DNA of 64,000 nt from Cohnella fermenti. GTDB lineage: Bacteria > Bacillota > Bacilli > Paenibacillales > Paenibacillaceae. Below are positions 15,939-24,983 of this stretch, piece by piece. The DNA is taken from contig NZ_SSOB01000002.1 in the NCBI RefSeq assembly GCF_004801405.1, forward strand, positions 62,001 through 126,000. The letters are read 5' to 3'. The first letter of the stretch is position 1. Each line of letters starts with the position of its first letter. The position numbers and the translations under genes are program-made. The notes below the pieces were generated by a model. That model was not told the origin of the DNA and searched no databases. It was given only the letters and a program-made list of their open reading frames with translations.

Positions 15939-17552
15939 CTAGTTTGAGAGGTTCCACCCGGATGTGTCGATGTTCTGGCTCTTGATGACCTGATCCGCAT
16001 CCTGCTGGGAATACTTGTTGAGCTGTTCGGCGAACTCGTCGTCCGAGATCATGTTCTTCATCCATTGCTCGAACGTCTTGTTGGCGTTCTTGCGCCCTTC
16101 CGGCTCGGAAGCGGGGAGCCAGCTTATGTTCGGAAGAATCGGGAAGGAATTGTTCAGCCAATCGTCCAGCTCCGGCGGCACGGCGACGCCGCGGACGGAA
16201 CCGAGAACGGCCCCTTTCTTCTCGAGAACGATAAGCGACATGTTCTCCGGAACCGACAGGAACTGGATGAAGGCAATGGCCGCTTCCTTCGTGCCCGGTC
16301 CGTGCGCTTCGACCGAGGAAGAGAGCACCGAGAAGTAATTGGCCGGCGCCGGCTGGTACGGCCCCTTCTCCGTGAACGAGATGTCGCCGACAAGCGGTGT
16401 CGTCTCCTTCGTAATGACCGGCGGCGGGATCATGCCGAAGTCGAACGTCCGCTTCGTGTTGGCGAGCTCGTTCGGAAGCCTCCACAGCCCATCCTCCAGC
16501 ATCGCCACCTTGCCCTCCTGCCACAGCGGCTCGTAATCGGTCGATTCATAGCCCTTCTGCAGCACCTCGGTGTACTTCCGCTTGACCTGCCTCCAGATCT
16601 CCATCGCATTGTCGTGCTTGGACGGATCGTAATAGCCTTCCTTGACCGCCTGCAGCCGCTCCAGCGAATCGAGCGCGCCATCCTTGTTCGTATCGATCTC
16701 GTCCATGATCGCCAGGCCGAAGGCCGGTCCAAGGCTGAACTGCGTATCCCACACCTGCAGGTCCATGCTCTTGTTGCCCGGGAACGGAGCGACGGCGATA
16801 TAGCCGGCGTCGTTGATTGTCTTCGAGACGTTGATGAACTCTTCCCACGTCTTGGGCGTCTCCAGGTTCAGCTCGGCGAAAATCTCTTTATTGTAGTAGT
16901 AAGCCGTCGGAGGACCCGCCGACACCATGAACGGCAGTCCGAGCGTCTCTCCCTTGATGTTCTTGACCCCCGAAGCCGACCATTGATAATCCGGCCACAG
17001 CTCGCTCCACTTCCCGTTGCCTTCCGCGTACGGGTTCGGCTGATCCAGATAAGATTCGAGATCCAGGAACCAGCCGTTGTTGCCGAAGACCGCCGCTCCC
17101 GCGAGATTCGATGCGACATCCATCGCCGTGCCCGCGGCCAGCCGCGGCGTCATCCACTGATTGATCCCTTCGATGTAGTCGCTTCCGGACGCCGGGCTGG
17201 AGCGGTCCCATTCGATGGTGACGTTCGGGTGCAATTCCATGAACTTGTCGGCCAGCAATTGCGTGGACCGGAAGACGACGGGCTGCTCGGCCGTCGCCTC
17301 TTCATTCAACGACGGGTTATACTCTCCCAGATTGACGACCAGCTTCACCGGCTTGCCGTCGTTGATCGGCTGAATCCCTTCCCCGTCCGCGGATGCCGCC
17401 GCTGTGCTCGCCGCGGCCGAAGCGGTGCCAGCGGTGTCCCCTCCCGTGCCCGCTCCGGACTCCTGCGGCGAACCGCTCTCATTGCTGCAGGCCGCTGCCA
17501 GGAGCAGAGAAGCGGCTATGATCCCCGTCAATCCTCGTTTCGCTGTCTTCAT
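15939..17552 (-). CDS. Sugar ABC transporter solute-binding lipoprotein
   Basis: 537 residues with lipobox LAAAC (Cys22), a Gly/Ala/Ser linker, and a family 1 binding-protein fold (PVKLVVNLGEYNPSLNEEA start; LGLPFMVSAGPPTAYYYNKE; WRQVKRKYTEVLQKGYE). It is longer than the usual 420-450 residues, with insertions typical of binding proteins for large oligosaccharides. It is first in the operon leading to the Ig-like protein, two permeases and the rhamnosidase. A cre-like site lies 35-49 bp upstream, and an AraC regulator gene is immediately upstream on the same strand. Confidence 0.93.
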   Translation of the reverse strand: MKTAKRGLTGIIAASLLLAAACSNESGSPQESGAGTGGDTAGTASAAASTAAASADGEGIQPINDGKPVKLVVNLGEYNPSLNEEATAEQPVVFRSTQLLADKFMELHPNVTIEWDRSSPASGSDYIEGINQWMTPRLAAGTAMDVASNLAGAAVFGNNGWFLDLESYLDQPNPYAEGNGKWSELWPDYQWSASGVKNIKGETLGLPFMVSAGPPTAYYYNKEIFAELNLETPKTWEEFINVSKTINDAGYIAVAPFPGNKSMDLQVWDTQFSLGPAFGLAIMDEIDTNKDGALDSLERLQAVKEGYYDPSKHDNAMEIWRQVKRKYTEVLQKGYESTDYEPLWQEGKVAMLEDGLWRLPNELANTKRTFDFGMIPPPVITKETTPLVGDISFTEKGPYQPAPANYFSVLSSSVEAHGPGTKEAAIAFIQFLSVPENMSLIVLEKKGAVLGSVRGVAVPPELDDWLNNSFPILPNISWLPASEPEGRKNANKTFEQWMKNMISDDEFAEQLNKYSQQDADQVIKSQNIDTSGWNLSN

Positions 17553-17586
17553 GTTTCTTCCCCCTCGGTTCTTTTCCCATTGTTGA

Positions 17587-17601
17587 TTGTAAGCGCTTAA
17601 T
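17587..17601. promoter_or_regulatory. cre-like palindrome upstream of the binding protein
   Basis: TTGTAAGCGCTTAAT matches the cre consensus WTGNAANCGNWNNCW at all but one position and contains the palindrome TTAAGCGCTTA-like core. On the - strand it lies just downstream of a TATACT -10-like hexamer (about 17615-17620), a usual position for CcpA roadblock repression. Prediction only. Confidence 0.4.
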
Positions 17602-17695
17602 CGTCGACAGGTTCAGTATAGGGGTGTTATCCGGACATGTCTTTGTCAATCCGGACCGCTGCACCGTCGATTCGGACTTCGGAATTCGTTCGACC

Positions 17696-18679
17696 TCACG
17701 CTTCGGCTCGATGCCGCTGCCTGTATTCCGAGGGGGTGCAGTTCTCGAACTTCTTGAACACCTTGTTGAAGAAGGTCGCGTCGGGGAAGCCGACCTCCTG
17801 GCCGATCGTCACGATCTTCTCGCAGGTCGAGGACAAGTACTTCTTGGATTGCTCGATCCGAATGTAATGCAGGAAGTGAATGACGCTCATGCCCGTCTCC
17901 TTCTTGAACAATCGGGACAGGTGACGCGGGCTGCATCTCGCGATCTCGGTCAGCTCCTGCACGGACAGCTCCCGGGTATAGTTCCGTTCGATGTATGCGA
18001 CGACCTTCTTCAGGTTGACGTCGGCCACCGGCTGCCCCTCGCTCCCCTGCCTGTCGGGAAGCGGCTTGGGAGCATACACCGCGTGCTGCCGGCTCAGGCA
18101 GATAATCATCTCCAGCAGCTTCACAATAATCAGGGATTGGTAGCCGGGCAGCTTCCGCTCGAACTCCGCTTCCATCCGCTTGATCAAGGAGTACACTTCC
18201 TCGCGCGAGCTCTCGTCCAGCTTAACGAGCGAGTGGAAGCGCACGTCCTCGCCCGAGAACGGCGGCACGTAGAACAAGTTCAACAAGTCCGCGTGATCGT
18301 GAGCCCCCAGAACGCCCCAATTGATCAATTGCGGGTAGAAAAGAAGGTTGACCAGCTCGACCTGCTCCTCCCTGCCGATCTCGTACGTGTGGAGCTCTCC
18401 GGGGTTGATGATGAACAGATCCCCCGGATAAATTTTGTACTTCAGCTCGCCGAGCTGTTCCGAGTGGAAGCAGTGGGTGACGCAGCCTTGAACGACGAAC
18501 GCGATCTCGATGAATTCATGGCTGTGCATCGGCAGAATCGGAACCGACTCCCAGTTGTGAAGGTAACGCTGGACGAAGAACGGGAAGCTCTTGTCGGCGA
18601 AATACTCCTTGCCGGAGAACTTGTGAACGTACTTCAGCCCTTCGTTCGACCGTTCGTCCGCCGCCTTATTCCTGTTCAT
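17696..18679 (-). CDS. AraC-family transcriptional regulator
   Basis: 327 residues: an N-terminal cupin-like sugar-sensing domain (MHSHEFIEIAFVVQG, YPGDLFIINPGELHTYEIG) and a C-terminal pair of helix-turn-helix motifs (RELSVQELTEIARCSPRHLS; EKIVTIGQEVGFPDATFFNK; FENCTPSEYRQ). The start at 18679 gives a 14-bp overlap with the upstream lipoprotein gene. An alternative 17 codons upstream would extend the overlap. Downstream lie the rhamnoside ABC operon and GH78, the likely regulon. Confidence 0.9.
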   Translation of the reverse strand: MNRNKAADERSNEGLKYVHKFSGKEYFADKSFPFFVQRYLHNWESVPILPMHSHEFIEIAFVVQGCVTHCFHSEQLGELKYKIYPGDLFIINPGELHTYEIGREEQVELVNLLFYPQLINWGVLGAHDHADLLNLFYVPPFSGEDVRFHSLVKLDESSREEVYSLIKRMEAEFERKLPGYQSLIIVKLLEMIICLSRQHAVYAPKPLPDRQGSEGQPVADVNLKKVVAYIERNYTRELSVQELTEIARCSPRHLSRLFKKETGMSVIHFLHYIRIEQSKKYLSSTCEKIVTIGQEVGFPDATFFNKVFKKFENCTPSEYRQRHRAEA

Positions 18680-19751
18680 TGCCGTTCTCCGCCGCTGCAA
18701 TCGAGAGCCCCTGCGCCTGCAATTCCACATCGAAGGTGCCCGGCAGCTCCCAGCCGATATTCATGTTGGCGACGGCCAGATCGCTCGGCTTCGTGTCCTT
18801 CAGGAACCCGCCTTCGTAGGCCAGGTCTCTGGCCTTGAGCACATAAGGAAGAATGTCGAGATCGATGCTCGCCCACTCGCCGTCCTGCAGGCTCTTGGAC
18901 AGGTAAAGACTCGCATCCATGTTATAGATGAACTTGTGCGTCGTATCCTCCTTGCCCCCGTCCTGGAAGTAGCTCTCCCCCGGCAGCGGCTCCCGGTTGT
19001 CGAACAGCGGCAGACCGAACCAGAAGTAATCCCCGTAGCCGGGACTCGACGTGTTCTGGTTCTGCATCGTCAAGTACCACGACACCTGGGCGGCATGCAG
19101 CGACGGGTTGTAGGCCGACTCGTCCATCATCGGCTCGAACTTCGAGATTCGCAGCGAGCCCTTCACCCTTAATTCGGACAGATCGTTCAGGAACGGCGTC
19201 TTCAGAAAATACTGTTCGATCAGAAGATGAGGCCAATCCTCGCCCTCCCGGCGGGGACGGCCGTACTCCTTCGACGCGAGCGCCTTCAATGTGATCGTGC
19301 CCGTATTCGTGTCTGCCGTGACCGCCTTCGCTTCGTTCGAATATTCGTAGACGCCTTCGGCCAAGGTTTGCAGCTCCGCTCCTTCGAGCGAATGCTTCGT
19401 TCCCCACTGCGCCAGGCGCCAGAAGGGATATGTCCCGTACGGCTGGCCGTAGTTAAGAACGTCCATGACCTGATCGCCGGTCTCGATCGATCGGATTCCA
19501 AGCAGGTCGAAGCCGTTCTTGTAATGGTCGTCCATGATCACGTCGATGTCCGTGGGCGCGCGCTCGAGTTCTGCCGTCCCGTTCGTCTGCCCGGATGCCG
19601 TTGCTGCCGGGGAAGCCCCTTGTTCTGTGTTGTTCATCTGCTGACTCTCCTTTGCCTCCGGCCGATCTCCCTCGCTGCAGCCCGCCAACAGGGCGAGCCC
19701 GAGCAGCGGAGCGATCCAGCCTCTTGTCGCGATTCTTCTGGCGGCGAACAT
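18666..19751 (-). CDS. Uncharacterised lipoprotein, co-translated with the AraC regulator
   Basis: 361 residues. Type II signal peptide with LAGC (Cys25), a Ser/Thr/Gln-rich linker, and a mature beta-rich domain (DIDVIMDDHYKNGFDLLGI; WASIDLDILPYVLKARDLAY; GWELPGTFDVELQAQGLSI) that I cannot place in a named family. The final strand pattern suggests a jelly-roll or lectin-like fold. It overlaps the AraC gene by 14 bp and lies upstream of the rhamnoside operon, so it may bind the same polysaccharide at the surface. Confidence 0.75.
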   Translation of the reverse strand: MFAARRIATRGWIAPLLGLALLAGCSEGDRPEAKESQQMNNTEQGASPAATASGQTNGTAELERAPTDIDVIMDDHYKNGFDLLGIRSIETGDQVMDVLNYGQPYGTYPFWRLAQWGTKHSLEGAELQTLAEGVYEYSNEAKAVTADTNTGTITLKALASKEYGRPRREGEDWPHLLIEQYFLKTPFLNDLSELRVKGSLRISKFEPMMDESAYNPSLHAAQVSWYLTMQNQNTSSPGYGDYFWFGLPLFDNREPLPGESYFQDGGKEDTTHKFIYNMDASLYLSKSLQDGEWASIDLDILPYVLKARDLAYEGGFLKDTKPSDLAVANMNIGWELPGTFDVELQAQGLSIAAAENGNEQE

Positions 19752-19914
19752 TCCGCGTTCCCTCCATCCGGCGAAGCTTATCTCCCGGAATTGATGATAA
19801 CGACTTCATTATAGGCGATAACGGCCTTCCTGCCTTGATCGATCCGGACATCCGGCAAGCTTATACGGACATGACCTTGACCATCGCCATGGATTCGCCC
19901 TCCGGCCGATGACT

Positions 19915-20105
19915 TTGGCGAATTTATATGATTTTTCACATTCGTCGGCTTGGATTCCGGGGGGATCGGGGATTTTTATGCGATTTTTAGCATATATGCG
20001 GAGAATAAATCCCGATTTTCTTCTATTTATGTCATTTTTCACATAAAATCGCCCAAACTGTCCGTTATCGAGCTGCGCCAATGCGAATTTTCACATAAAA
20101 CCCGG
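19915..20105 (+). repeat. Four-hairpin interspersed element, copy A
   Basis: Four 16-bp hairpins of form ATNYGNTTTTTNNCAT begin at 19926, 19978, 20029 and 20081, spacing 52, 51 and 52 bp. Spacers between hairpins are about 36 bases; the first begins TCGTCGGCTTGGATTC and the third is AAAATCGCCCAAACTG followed by TCCGTTATCGAGCTGCGCCA. Both spacers recur in copies B, C and D. The copy lies between the lipoprotein start (19751) and the terminator of the GH38 gene. A spurious minus-strand reading frame crosses it. The rest of 19752-20194 holds only the terminator at 20141-20179. Confidence 0.85.
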
Positions 20106-20140
20106 CCTCCCGCGGCCTCGTCGCCTCGCTAGAAGGAGAA

Positions 20141-20179
20141 AGCCCCCGGGTCTCCTGGTCGTCCAGGTACCCGGGGGCT
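20141..20179 (-). terminator. Rho-independent-type terminator of the GH38 gene
   Basis: Arms AGCCCCCGGGT (20141-20151) and ACCCGGGGGCT (20169-20179) with an inner CCTGG/CCAGG pairing. It lies 16 bp past the GH38 stop. The T-run is weak (TTTCTCC on the - strand). Confidence 0.7.
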
Positions 20180-20194
20180 TGCCGCCTGCTTGCT

Positions 20195-22684
20195 TCACAT
20201 GTCTTCCGTCAGCGTCCATTCCGTCCATTCGGCGTTCGCGGGATCGAGACGGAACGTCTTGATCTCGAAGCCGCCCAGCTCCACCTTCCGTTCGATGCCC
20301 AGCGCGGGAAGGCGCACCGTGTCCTCTCCCTGCTCTCCCGTCGGCTCGAAGAGGCGCACGACATAGCTTCCGCCCGCTTCGGCTTCCTTGAACGCCGTCA
20401 GCAGCAGCCGCCCGCGCTCGAGCACGATTCCCGCGGCCGGCTTCTTGCCGCCGCCGTGAGGGAAGAACGAGAGCGCATACGGCTGCTCGTTATGGACCAG
20501 CGCCTCGCGATCGACGGCGGCCAGCCGCTCGACGGTTGCGCCGGCGTTCAGCCAGAACGTAAATAGCCGTTCCCCTTGGTCGATGCGCGGCAGGAACCGA
20601 TCCTGCGGCAGAATCGGACGGCTCTCGATCGGATGCGCGCAGTACGCCGCGCCGCGGATCAGCGTCGGCCGGATCGCGCCGTCCCGGCTGTCCGAGCCGT
20701 AGATTCCGTCGTTGATCAGCGTAACGGCACCTCCGTCCGGCTCATGGGAGGCCAGAGCCGTCCACTTCTGGGCGACGGCCTCGGTGCCGTCCGCGGGCAG
20801 CCTCTGCACGCCGTATACCGTCTGCCCCGAATAATCGGCCTCCGGGCCGAGCTGCGTCGGAATCGCCAGCTTCAGCAGCTTGTCCTTCTCGTTCCAGTAG
20901 ACGCGAGCCTCGACTTCGAGCTCCGTTCCCCGCTTCGGCAGCCGGTACGTCAGCACGAGAGCCGAATCGCCGTATTCCAGCAGCGCCTCGACGACGGTTC
21001 GCACCTCGCCGTCCTCGATCACCCGAACCGCCGGCAGCGCCCCTTCCTTCACGCCGGAGAACGCCGTGCTCCGGCCGGGGCTCATCAGGCGGAAGCGGCC
21101 GAGCTCCGGGCCGAAGCGGTCGGTGTCCATCCGCCACGGGTCCTCGTTGTCCGCGAGGACAAGCGGCAGGAACGCTTCCGGCTTCAGGCGGGATACGCCG
21201 CCCGCGATATAATCGTCGATCAGGCCCGTTCTCGTGTTGATCGCGACCTCCAGTTCGTCCGAGCGGAACCGGAGATAGCCGTCCGTCTCCGCCAACACCG
21301 GCTTCGGCTTAGACGGAAGCTTGACCATCCGGCAATCGAACCGGTTCATGGAGGACGGGGCCAACTCCGCCTCGAAGACAACCCGCTTGCGCCAGTCGAG
21401 ATTCAGGTTGCTGTGCTCCTTCTCCGGCTGGCCGGCGATCTTCTCCCCGTCCCGGTAGACGACCGGCATCGAGAATTCCTCCGTCCAGTTCTGGTCCTCC
21501 AGCATGAATTCGCAAGCGAACGTTCCCCGCACGGGATACGGATGCGGATTGTACACAAGAATCGGATATTCGCCCAGGTTCGCCTTCGGCTGGCCCGACG
21601 CGAGTGCGAAGAAGGCGCGCGCCCGCAGCCGCGATGCGATCTCGAGGCCGTGATCGAGCAGCCGGATCGACGCCTCCTCGGCGGGCTGGATCGAGCTGCC
21701 CGGAAGAATGTCGTGGAACTGGGCGACCATCAGGTCATGGAACGCTTCCTTCAGCTCGCCTGCCGGGTAACGAAGCAGCCCTTGCACAGCGGCCGACGCC
21801 AGCATCTTCTCGGTCGCATACAGCTCGTTCTCCAGCTTGCGGTGCTTCTGCTTGATGCGAATCATCGAGGTGTAGCAGCCGACGAACCGCGGGTTGAGGT
21901 CGTTGTCGTGGCGCGGCAGACCCGGCACGTTTTTCAGCTCCGCGAAGTATGCCTCCGGCGTGGAATGCGCGAGCTCCGCCGGGCCCTCTTCCGCCATCAT
22001 GGCGCCGATCCGGTCGAGATCGAGCCGCGACGGACCTCCGCCGTGATTGCCCACTCCCCACAGCAGCAGCCGCGGCCGCTCGTCTTCCTCGTCCGCATAC
22101 TTCTCCAACCAGCGTCCGATCTTCTTATGCGCCTCGCCGAGCAGCGTGTTGTAGCCCTCGCTAATCTGATGCGCCAGCACCTCCGAGCCGTCGAAGCCGA
22201 CCCACACGAAGTCTTCCGCCGCGGCAGCCAGCTTCCCCTCCGGCCGCATGAACAGGTAAGAGTCGTAGCCCGCCTGCTTCATGATCTGCACAAGTCCCCG
22301 CGAGTGGCCGAAGGAATCGAAGTTGATCGCCGTCGTCGGCCGCGCCCCGAACTTCTCGCGGAAGTAGCTGCGCCCGAGCACAATCTGCCGCACGATCGAC
22401 TCGCCCGAGGGCATATTGCAATCCGGCTGCAAGTACCAGCCGCCCATAATATGCCACTTGCCCAAGCGGACAAGCTCCTGAATCTCCGCGAACAAACCCG
22501 GCTCGTACTCCTCGATCCAGCGATACAGCAGCGCCTCGTTGTGGTTGAACACGTAGCCGTCGTACTCCCTGCAGAACTCCGCGGCCGCCCGGAACGTCGA
22601 TACCGCCGCCGCCGCGCCTTCCTCCCACTCCCACTGCCACACCGGGTCGAGATGGGCGTTGCTGATCAGATGCAATTTTCTCAC
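20195..22684 (-). CDS. Alpha-mannosidase (GH38)
   Basis: 829 residues, no signal peptide, cytoplasmic. The N-terminal catalytic barrel shows the metal-binding HLDPVWQWEW motif (His11, Asp13) and the nucleophile region NFDSFGHSRG (Asp123); GGWYLQPDCNMPSGES follows the same family pattern. The middle three-helix and C-terminal beta-sandwich domains (RTVVEALLEYGDSALVLTYR) are complete. GH38 enzymes hydrolyse alpha-mannosides with zinc or a similar metal; bacterial members act on imported manno-oligosaccharides or glycans. It is divergently transcribed from an AraC regulator. Confidence 0.95.
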   Translation of the reverse strand: MRKLHLISNAHLDPVWQWEWEEGAAAAVSTFRAAAEFCREYDGYVFNHNEALLYRWIEEYEPGLFAEIQELVRLGKWHIMGGWYLQPDCNMPSGESIVRQIVLGRSYFREKFGARPTTAINFDSFGHSRGLVQIMKQAGYDSYLFMRPEGKLAAAAEDFVWVGFDGSEVLAHQISEGYNTLLGEAHKKIGRWLEKYADEEDERPRLLLWGVGNHGGGPSRLDLDRIGAMMAEEGPAELAHSTPEAYFAELKNVPGLPRHDNDLNPRFVGCYTSMIRIKQKHRKLENELYATEKMLASAAVQGLLRYPAGELKEAFHDLMVAQFHDILPGSSIQPAEEASIRLLDHGLEIASRLRARAFFALASGQPKANLGEYPILVYNPHPYPVRGTFACEFMLEDQNWTEEFSMPVVYRDGEKIAGQPEKEHSNLNLDWRKRVVFEAELAPSSMNRFDCRMVKLPSKPKPVLAETDGYLRFRSDELEVAINTRTGLIDDYIAGGVSRLKPEAFLPLVLADNEDPWRMDTDRFGPELGRFRLMSPGRSTAFSGVKEGALPAVRVIEDGEVRTVVEALLEYGDSALVLTYRLPKRGTELEVEARVYWNEKDKLLKLAIPTQLGPEADYSGQTVYGVQRLPADGTEAVAQKWTALASHEPDGGAVTLINDGIYGSDSRDGAIRPTLIRGAAYCAHPIESRPILPQDRFLPRIDQGERLFTFWLNAGATVERLAAVDREALVHNEQPYALSFFPHGGGKKPAAGIVLERGRLLLTAFKEAEAGGSYVVRLFEPTGEQGEDTVRLPALGIERKVELGGFEIKTFRLDPANAEWTEWTLTEDM

Positions 22685-22782
22685 AAGAAGTTCGCCTCTC
22701 CTTCATCATCCTCGAGTACCTCTATCCCCTCTCATTGTCGGGCGTCCGCGGGCAGAAGTAAATTCATCGAATCGACCTCTTT

Positions 22783-22812
22783 TTGCACTAAAATGATCTG
22801 CTGCATTATGCT
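22783..22812 (+). promoter_or_regulatory. Putative sigma-A promoter of the AraC gene
   Basis: TTGCAC (22783-22788) and TATGCT (22807-22812) are separated by 18 bases, 37 bp upstream of the GTG start. The divergent GH38 gene starts at 22684, so its control region overlaps. Confidence 0.5.
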
Positions 22813-22849
22813 ACGATGGAGACAGCATTCGGGAGAAGGAGGAGACCAC

Positions 22850-23764
22850 GTGCGAATTCAGGCGCTGGAGGAGGACGTATACGGTCATGTTGTCGTCGGC
22901 GATGCGGATATCGAGATCATCGAGGTCATCGCCGAGCATCCTTGGGGAGCCAAGCGGTGCCCGCCTCACGTGCACGCTTGGTACGAATTGAATTATGTCT
23001 ATGAAGGGACGATGAAGACGGGCTTCGGGGGCGACATGCTGGAGGTGAAGGCCGGGGAATTCTTCCTCATCCCGCCGGGCGTGGAGCATTCCCATGAGTA
23101 CGTGCCGGACGCGCCCCACCGGGGTCTCTGCCTGCGCTGGTCGGTCGAGCGTGCGGCGGCGACGGCAAGGGAGGAGGACGAGGGGACGGAGGACGAGGCG
23201 GCGGGAGACGGGAGCGTGTACCGATTGCTAAGCGAGCTGCGCCGCTGGCCGCCCGGCTGCTATCCCGATCGCTACGGTCTCAAGGAACGGCTGGAGGCCA
23301 TCTTCGCGGAGGCGGATTCGTTGCCGCTCGTCGTGCGGCTCTCCGTTGTCCAGTTCCTGCTGCGAATAGCGGCCATTCGCGAGCCGGAGGGCCGCAGCGC
23401 CCGCCCGGCTTCGCTTACCGATGCCGCCCTGCTGCGGAAAGTCGAGATTCATCTGAACGATTCCGGCGATGAGAGAATGGACGTCCGTCGCCTCGCCTCT
23501 TCTCTGCATATGAGCTATCATCATCTGGCCCGCAAGTACAAGCGGCTGACCGGCAAGACGATCGTCGGCCGCCTGACCGAGATCCGGCTGGCGCGCGCGG
23601 CCGAACTTCTGCTCGGAACAAGCGGCTCGATCTCGTCGATCGCCGAGGTCGCCGGCTTCGGCACAGTCTACTACTTCAGCCGCGTCTTCAAGAAGAAGTA
23701 CGGCTGCAGCCCGCGCGAATACCGCAACGCGCACAGCGGTCGTCACGGGGCGGCGGGGGAGTAG
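22850..23764 (+). CDS. AraC-family regulator divergent from alpha-mannosidase
   Basis: 304 residues from a GTG at 22850, eight to ten bases after AAGGAGGA. An N-terminal cupin (HVHAWYELNYVYEGTMKTGF, LIPPGVEHSHEYVPD) is followed by an Asp/Glu-rich insert and a C-terminal AraC domain (DVRRLASSLHMSYHHLARKY; IVGRLTEIRLARAAELL; ISSIAEVAGFGTVYYFSRVF). The same frame stays open far upstream, but that part is antisense to the GH38 gene and not coding. It is likely an activator of the adjacent GH38 gene in response to a mannoside. Confidence 0.92.
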   Translation: MRIQALEEDVYGHVVVGDADIEIIEVIAEHPWGAKRCPPHVHAWYELNYVYEGTMKTGFGGDMLEVKAGEFFLIPPGVEHSHEYVPDAPHRGLCLRWSVERAAATAREEDEGTEDEAAGDGSVYRLLSELRRWPPGCYPDRYGLKERLEAIFAEADSLPLVVRLSVVQFLLRIAAIREPEGRSARPASLTDAALLRKVEIHLNDSGDERMDVRRLASSLHMSYHHLARKYKRLTGKTIVGRLTEIRLARAAELLLGTSGSISSIAEVAGFGTVYYFSRVFKKKYGCSPREYRNAHSGRHGAAGE

Positions 23765-23798
23765 CTCCGAGGAACGGGCGCCATCCTCCTTCCGGACG

Positions 23799-23893
23799 CT
23801 TATGCCTCTCCTCCCGTCGGCTCAGGAACCTCCCCTTGCGGATCACGGCCCTGTGCTGTGCCATCCTGAACGAAGGGGAGAAGAGACATAATG
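23799..23893 (+). repeat. Palindromic element, copy 2
   Basis: Left arm TTATGCCTCTCCTCCC (23800-23815) continues with CTCAGGAACC; right arm ATCCTGAACGAAGGGGAG is followed by AAGAGACATAA (to 23891). The arms are near-complementary and could fold into a stem of about 28 bp around a GC-rich loop. It sits between convergent AraC and LysR genes, with no other terminator visible, so it could act as one. Confidence 0.7.
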
Positions 23894-23942
23894 CCGCCAG
23901 AGGGGAGAGGACGCCGGCCGAGTGAGCTCCGACGAGCCTGAT

Positions 23943-24872
23943 TCACTCCTTGTCGCTCCGTCCCGGCTCCCTTTGTTCGCCCAGCAGCTCCGTTGCCGCC
24001 AGCCGGAGCGTTCCCAGGAATGCGTCGAGCGAGCGGGTCATCGGCTCCCCGTTGCGGAGCAGCAGCCGGAATTCCCGGCGGAAGGGAGTTCCGGACACCC
24101 CGCCCAGCACCCGGAGCGTTCCCAACTTCAATTCCTTGCGCAGCGCCAGCCGCGACTGCAGCGTGATCCCGAGGCCGGCCTCCGCCATCTCCTTGATCAG
24201 TTGGGTGCTGCCAAGCTCCATCAAACGGACGGGCCGAACGCCCATGGCGGCGAGCAGCCGGTCGGTTGCCGCGCGCGTGCCGGAGCCTTCCTCGCGGACA
24301 AGCCACGTCTCCTCGGCGAGCCGGGCCGGGGAGGGATGCCGCACCCCGGCGATCGGATGCTCCGGCGCCGCCGCGAGCACCATCTCGTCGTCCGCCAGCT
24401 TCTCCGACCGGAGGCCGGTGCCGACATCTTCCCCCTCGACGATGCCGATATCGAGCTCCCGCGCCCGCAGCCGATCGGCGATCTCCGCCGTATTGCCGAT
24501 TGCGATCGTCGGCCGGATGTCCGGGTAGTCGCGATGGAGCCGCGCCAGCGCCGGAGGCAGCGCATATTCCCCGAACGTATAGCTGGCGCCGATCGCAATC
24601 GGGCCGCCGACACAATTCATCAGCTCCCCGATCCGCTCGCTCATCGCGCGGTACAATCCGTTGATCTCCTTCGCGTGGCGCAGGGCGATCTCCCCCGCAT
24701 TCGTCAGCGACACCGCCTTGTTCGTTCTCTCGAGCAGCCGCACCCCGAGCGAATCCTCGAGCGCGCGAATCTGCTGGCTCACTGCAGGCTGCGTAATATG
24801 CAGGCGCTCGGCCGCCTTGGAGAAGCTCCGCAGCCGGGCCACCGCTTCGAACACCTCAAGCTGGGCATCCAT
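23943..24872 (-). CDS. LysR-family regulator
   Basis: 309 residues: an N-terminal winged helix-turn-helix (LRSFSKAAERLHITQPAVSQ, then IRALEDSLGVRLLERTNKAV) and a C-terminal periplasmic-binding-like effector domain (IAIGASYTFGEYALPPALAR). Sequence pattern and its divergent pairing with a YeiH-type transporter resemble the CysL/YwfK group, which responds to sulfur metabolites. The intergenic region (24873-24974) has AT-rich sequence with the imperfect dyad TTATGAACTTTATAA, suitable for a LysR site. Confidence 0.92.
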   Translation of the reverse strand: MDAQLEVFEAVARLRSFSKAAERLHITQPAVSQQIRALEDSLGVRLLERTNKAVSLTNAGEIALRHAKEINGLYRAMSERIGELMNCVGGPIAIGASYTFGEYALPPALARLHRDYPDIRPTIAIGNTAEIADRLRARELDIGIVEGEDVGTGLRSEKLADDEMVLAAAPEHPIAGVRHPSPARLAEETWLVREEGSGTRAATDRLLAAMGVRPVRLMELGSTQLIKEMAEAGLGITLQSRLALRKELKLGTLRVLGGVSGTPFRREFRLLLRNGEPMTRSLDAFLGTLRLAATELLGEQREPGRSDKE

Positions 24873-24983
24873 CGGGCATCCATCCCCTCACCATACATAA
24901 CTCAATCATTATGAACTTTATAATAAATATCGATTTTCCTTATGGTAAACGGCCGAGTATGCTGAAGGCAAGAGGTGATTCGA

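Noticed and set aside
19809-20081. Minus-strand reading frame across copy A resembling frames in copies B and C (YAKNRIK...ECEKSHK-like)
   Set aside because: The shared peptide arises because the four-hairpin element is conserved at DNA level. Frames have no ribosome sites, differ in length and ends, and copy D gives a similar peptide on the opposite relative frame.
20576-22849. Upstream extension of the second AraC gene
   Set aside because: In frame and open, but antisense to the GH38 gene; the GTG at 22850 has the ribosome site and begins the cupin domain.
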